Shown piece by piece: positions 6,522-7,338 of a DNA stretch of 7,338 nucleotides. Under the pieces are notes generated by a model. It saw nothing but the letters and a program-made list of their open reading frames with translations, did not search any database and was not told the DNA's origin. Location: contig CALALS010000247.1 of NCBI GenBank assembly GCA_937925525.1, positions 1 through 7,338 of the forward strand. Direction: 5' to 3'. Each line of letters starts with the position of its first letter. Position 1 is the stretch's first letter. The position numbers were made by a program, and so were the translations under genes. This stretch comes from an uncultured Flavobacteriales bacterium (lineage in GTDB: Bacteria; Bacteroidota; Bacteroidia; Flavobacteriales_E; Vicingaceae).

Positions 6522-6968
6522 TTATTCTAAGTTTTTATCAAACTCATTTGTAAGCCTATTGTTATTATCAAAGTTTAGTATAAACAGATTGGTTTCTTTT
6601 TGCTCGTTTTCATTCATTGTATAACCAACAAAGTATATAATGCTTTGATTTGAAATGGAGTCAGGATTGCCCAATAACATTAACACAGAATCTTTTGTGA
6701 TGCCCTTGTTAAGATAATTATATTGAATATCATTTAGCATTTTAGCTCTAAAGCTTTTGTGTTTATCCATGTATTTGTTCTGCCACAATTCTTTTTCAAA
6801 CGGTTGCACAATCTCTTTGTTCTCAATAATTTTTTCTTTGGCGAATTTAAACGTGCTCCAGCCTAACGCAACGTAAAACACTATAAAACCAATAATAAAT
6901 AATACAAAACCGAATAGAGCAAAGATGAATACCTTAAAGGCACAGCCCGATGTTTGTTTTTCTTCCAT
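6522..6968 (-). CDS. Small membrane-anchored protein with BamE/SmpA-like C-terminal motif
   Basis: A 148-residue hypothetical protein. Residues ~11-37 form one strongly hydrophobic transmembrane segment following a short charged N-terminus, so the rest is probably exposed on the far side of the inner membrane, though this is not certain. Residues ~38-80 are charged and probably helical. Residues ~87-145 read GITKDSVLMLLGNPD, then IIYFVGY and NLFILNFDNNNRLTNEF. This strand/helix pattern, with 'G-x-T/S-xx-xVxxLLGxPD', recalls the BamE/SmpA-like fold used in envelope proteins. I would not assign a function from that resemblance. The ATG at 6966-6968 is preceded within 8-15 bp by an exact TAnnTTTG element, so the message may be nearly leaderless. 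The stop is 48 bp before the TlpA-like gene, which has its own promoter-like site. Confidence 0.8.
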   Translation of the reverse strand: MEEKQTSGCAFKVFIFALFGFVLFIIGFIVFYVALGWSTFKFAKEKIIENKEIVQPFEKELWQNKYMDKHKSFRAKMLNDIQYNYLNKGITKDSVLMLLGNPDSISNQSIIYFVGYTMNENEQKETNLFILNFDNNNRLTNEFDKNLE

Positions 6969-6975
6969 TTGGGTG

Positions 6976-6983
6976 CAAATATA
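6976..6983 (-). promoter_or_regulatory. TAnnTTTG -7-like element for the small membrane protein gene
   Basis: The minus strand reads TATATTTG, an exact match to the Bacteroidetes -7 consensus, ending 7 bp before the ATG of the 6522-6968 gene. No clear TTTG is seen 18-21 bp further upstream, where the terminator hairpin lies. If used, the leader would be zero to a few bases long. Confidence 0.4.
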
Positions 6984-6991
6984 GTTTTTGT

Positions 6992-7025
6992 TTAAATAAA
7001 AAAGTCGCCCATAAAGAGCGACTTT
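6992..7025 (-). terminator. Rho-independent terminator after the partial membrane protein gene
   Basis: Perfect 8-bp arms aaagtcgc (7001-7008) and gcgacttt (7018-7025) surround a 9-base loop. On the minus strand the stem is followed by TTTATTTAAA, extending the U-tract, which fits termination of the leftward gene ending at 7083. In the rightward direction the tail is poor. It separates that gene from the 6522-6968 gene. Confidence 0.75.
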
Positions 7026-7082
7026 AGTTAGCCATTATCGGTAGCAATCCGCACCATTTAGTTTGACCGACAACAAGCGTTT

Positions 7083-7338
7083 TTAACTTTCTTTTGCGAG
7101 CTTTTTATTAATACTTGAAACTACATAAACTCCTACGAAAACTCCAACGAATGCTAAGCAAATAATTAACATCCAATTTTTATTACTGATTGGTTCAGCA
7201 TAATCAAAGTCTGTTTCCGGTGCTGTAACATTTATGCTTGATGGCAGTTCATCTAAAATGTTATTTCCTCCATCATTTTCTCCTCCATTGTTATTATTGT
7301 CGGTACCTATAGGTGTAATAGAGAAATCATCTTCCCCA
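7083..7338 (-). CDS. C-terminal part of an unknown membrane-anchored protein (partial)
   Basis: An open frame enters from the right edge on the minus strand and ends at TAA (7083-7085), giving 84 residues with no start inside the window. The visible part begins with an acidic, Asn/Gly-rich low-complexity stretch (GTDNNNNGGENDGGNN), followed by DELPSSINVTAPETDFDYAEP. It closes with one hydrophobic segment, NWMLIICLAFVGVFVGVYVV, and a short basic tail ending KKLAKES. This is the layout of a single-pass protein anchored near its C-terminus with the tail in the cytoplasm. Codon use and composition match the neighbouring genes. The family is not recognised. A terminator-like hairpin follows 58 bp downstream. 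Confidence 0.75.
   Translation of the reverse strand, partial: GEDDFSITPIGTDNNNNGGENDGGNNILDELPSSINVTAPETDFDYAEPISNKNWMLIICLAFVGVFVGVYVVSSINKKLAKES

Overview
The window is AT-rich DNA that looks like a chromosomal segment of a marine-type Bacteroidetes bacterium (Flavobacteriia or a relative). Four things support this. Two large secreted proteins end in the type B C-terminal sorting domain of the type IX secretion system (T9SS), the 'gliding motility-associated C-terminal domain', which is confined to this phylum. There is a TlpA-type lipoprotein of the family common in flavobacteria. Start codons lack Shine-Dalgarno sequences. Promoter-like sites follow the Bacteroidetes TAnnTTTG / TTTG pattern instead of E. 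coli -10/-35 boxes.

Layout, left to right. Positions 1-116 (+) hold the last codons of an alpha/beta-hydrolase-like gene. It converges, with a 4-bp gap, on a leftward series of genes that fills the rest of the window. Read in the direction of transcription (right to left) these are: the C-terminal 84 residues of an unknown membrane-anchored protein (7083-7338); a hairpin terminator (7001-7025); a small one-TM protein with a BamE/SmpA-like C-terminal motif (6522-6968); a thioredoxin-fold TlpA-like lipoprotein (5211-6473) with its own promoter-like site; a small DUF393/DCC thiol-oxidoreductase-like protein with an altered active-site loop (4778-5176); and two tandem T9SS cargo proteins (2528-4720, here gene A, and 121-2514, here gene B), 13 bp apart and probably co-transcribed. 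No gene-free stretch exceeds 300 bp; the longest is 114 bp (6969-7082).

The most interesting part is the tandem pair A/B. Their N-terminal domains are unrelated: a galactose-binding/CBM-like jelly roll in A and a different beta-rich domain in B. They share the same C-terminal half, made of an Ig-like domain, five ~52-residue repeats each with two cysteines, a second Ig-like domain and the type B sorting domain. A 565-bp block covering three and a half repeats (851-1415 and 3258-3822) is identical base for base in the two genes. Identity drops abruptly on both sides, to about 90% on one side and clearly lower on the other. This step-like profile is the signature of recent gene conversion or recombination between tandem paralogs. 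The products are probably exported by the T9SS and displayed or released as adhesin- or glycan-binding-type proteins; that role is inferred, not shown.

Upstream of the pair lie two proteins with CxxC motifs (the TlpA-like lipoprotein and the DUF393-like protein). The DUF393-like gene has a T12 run exactly where the family normally encodes the Asp-Gly of its DGxCxxC motif.
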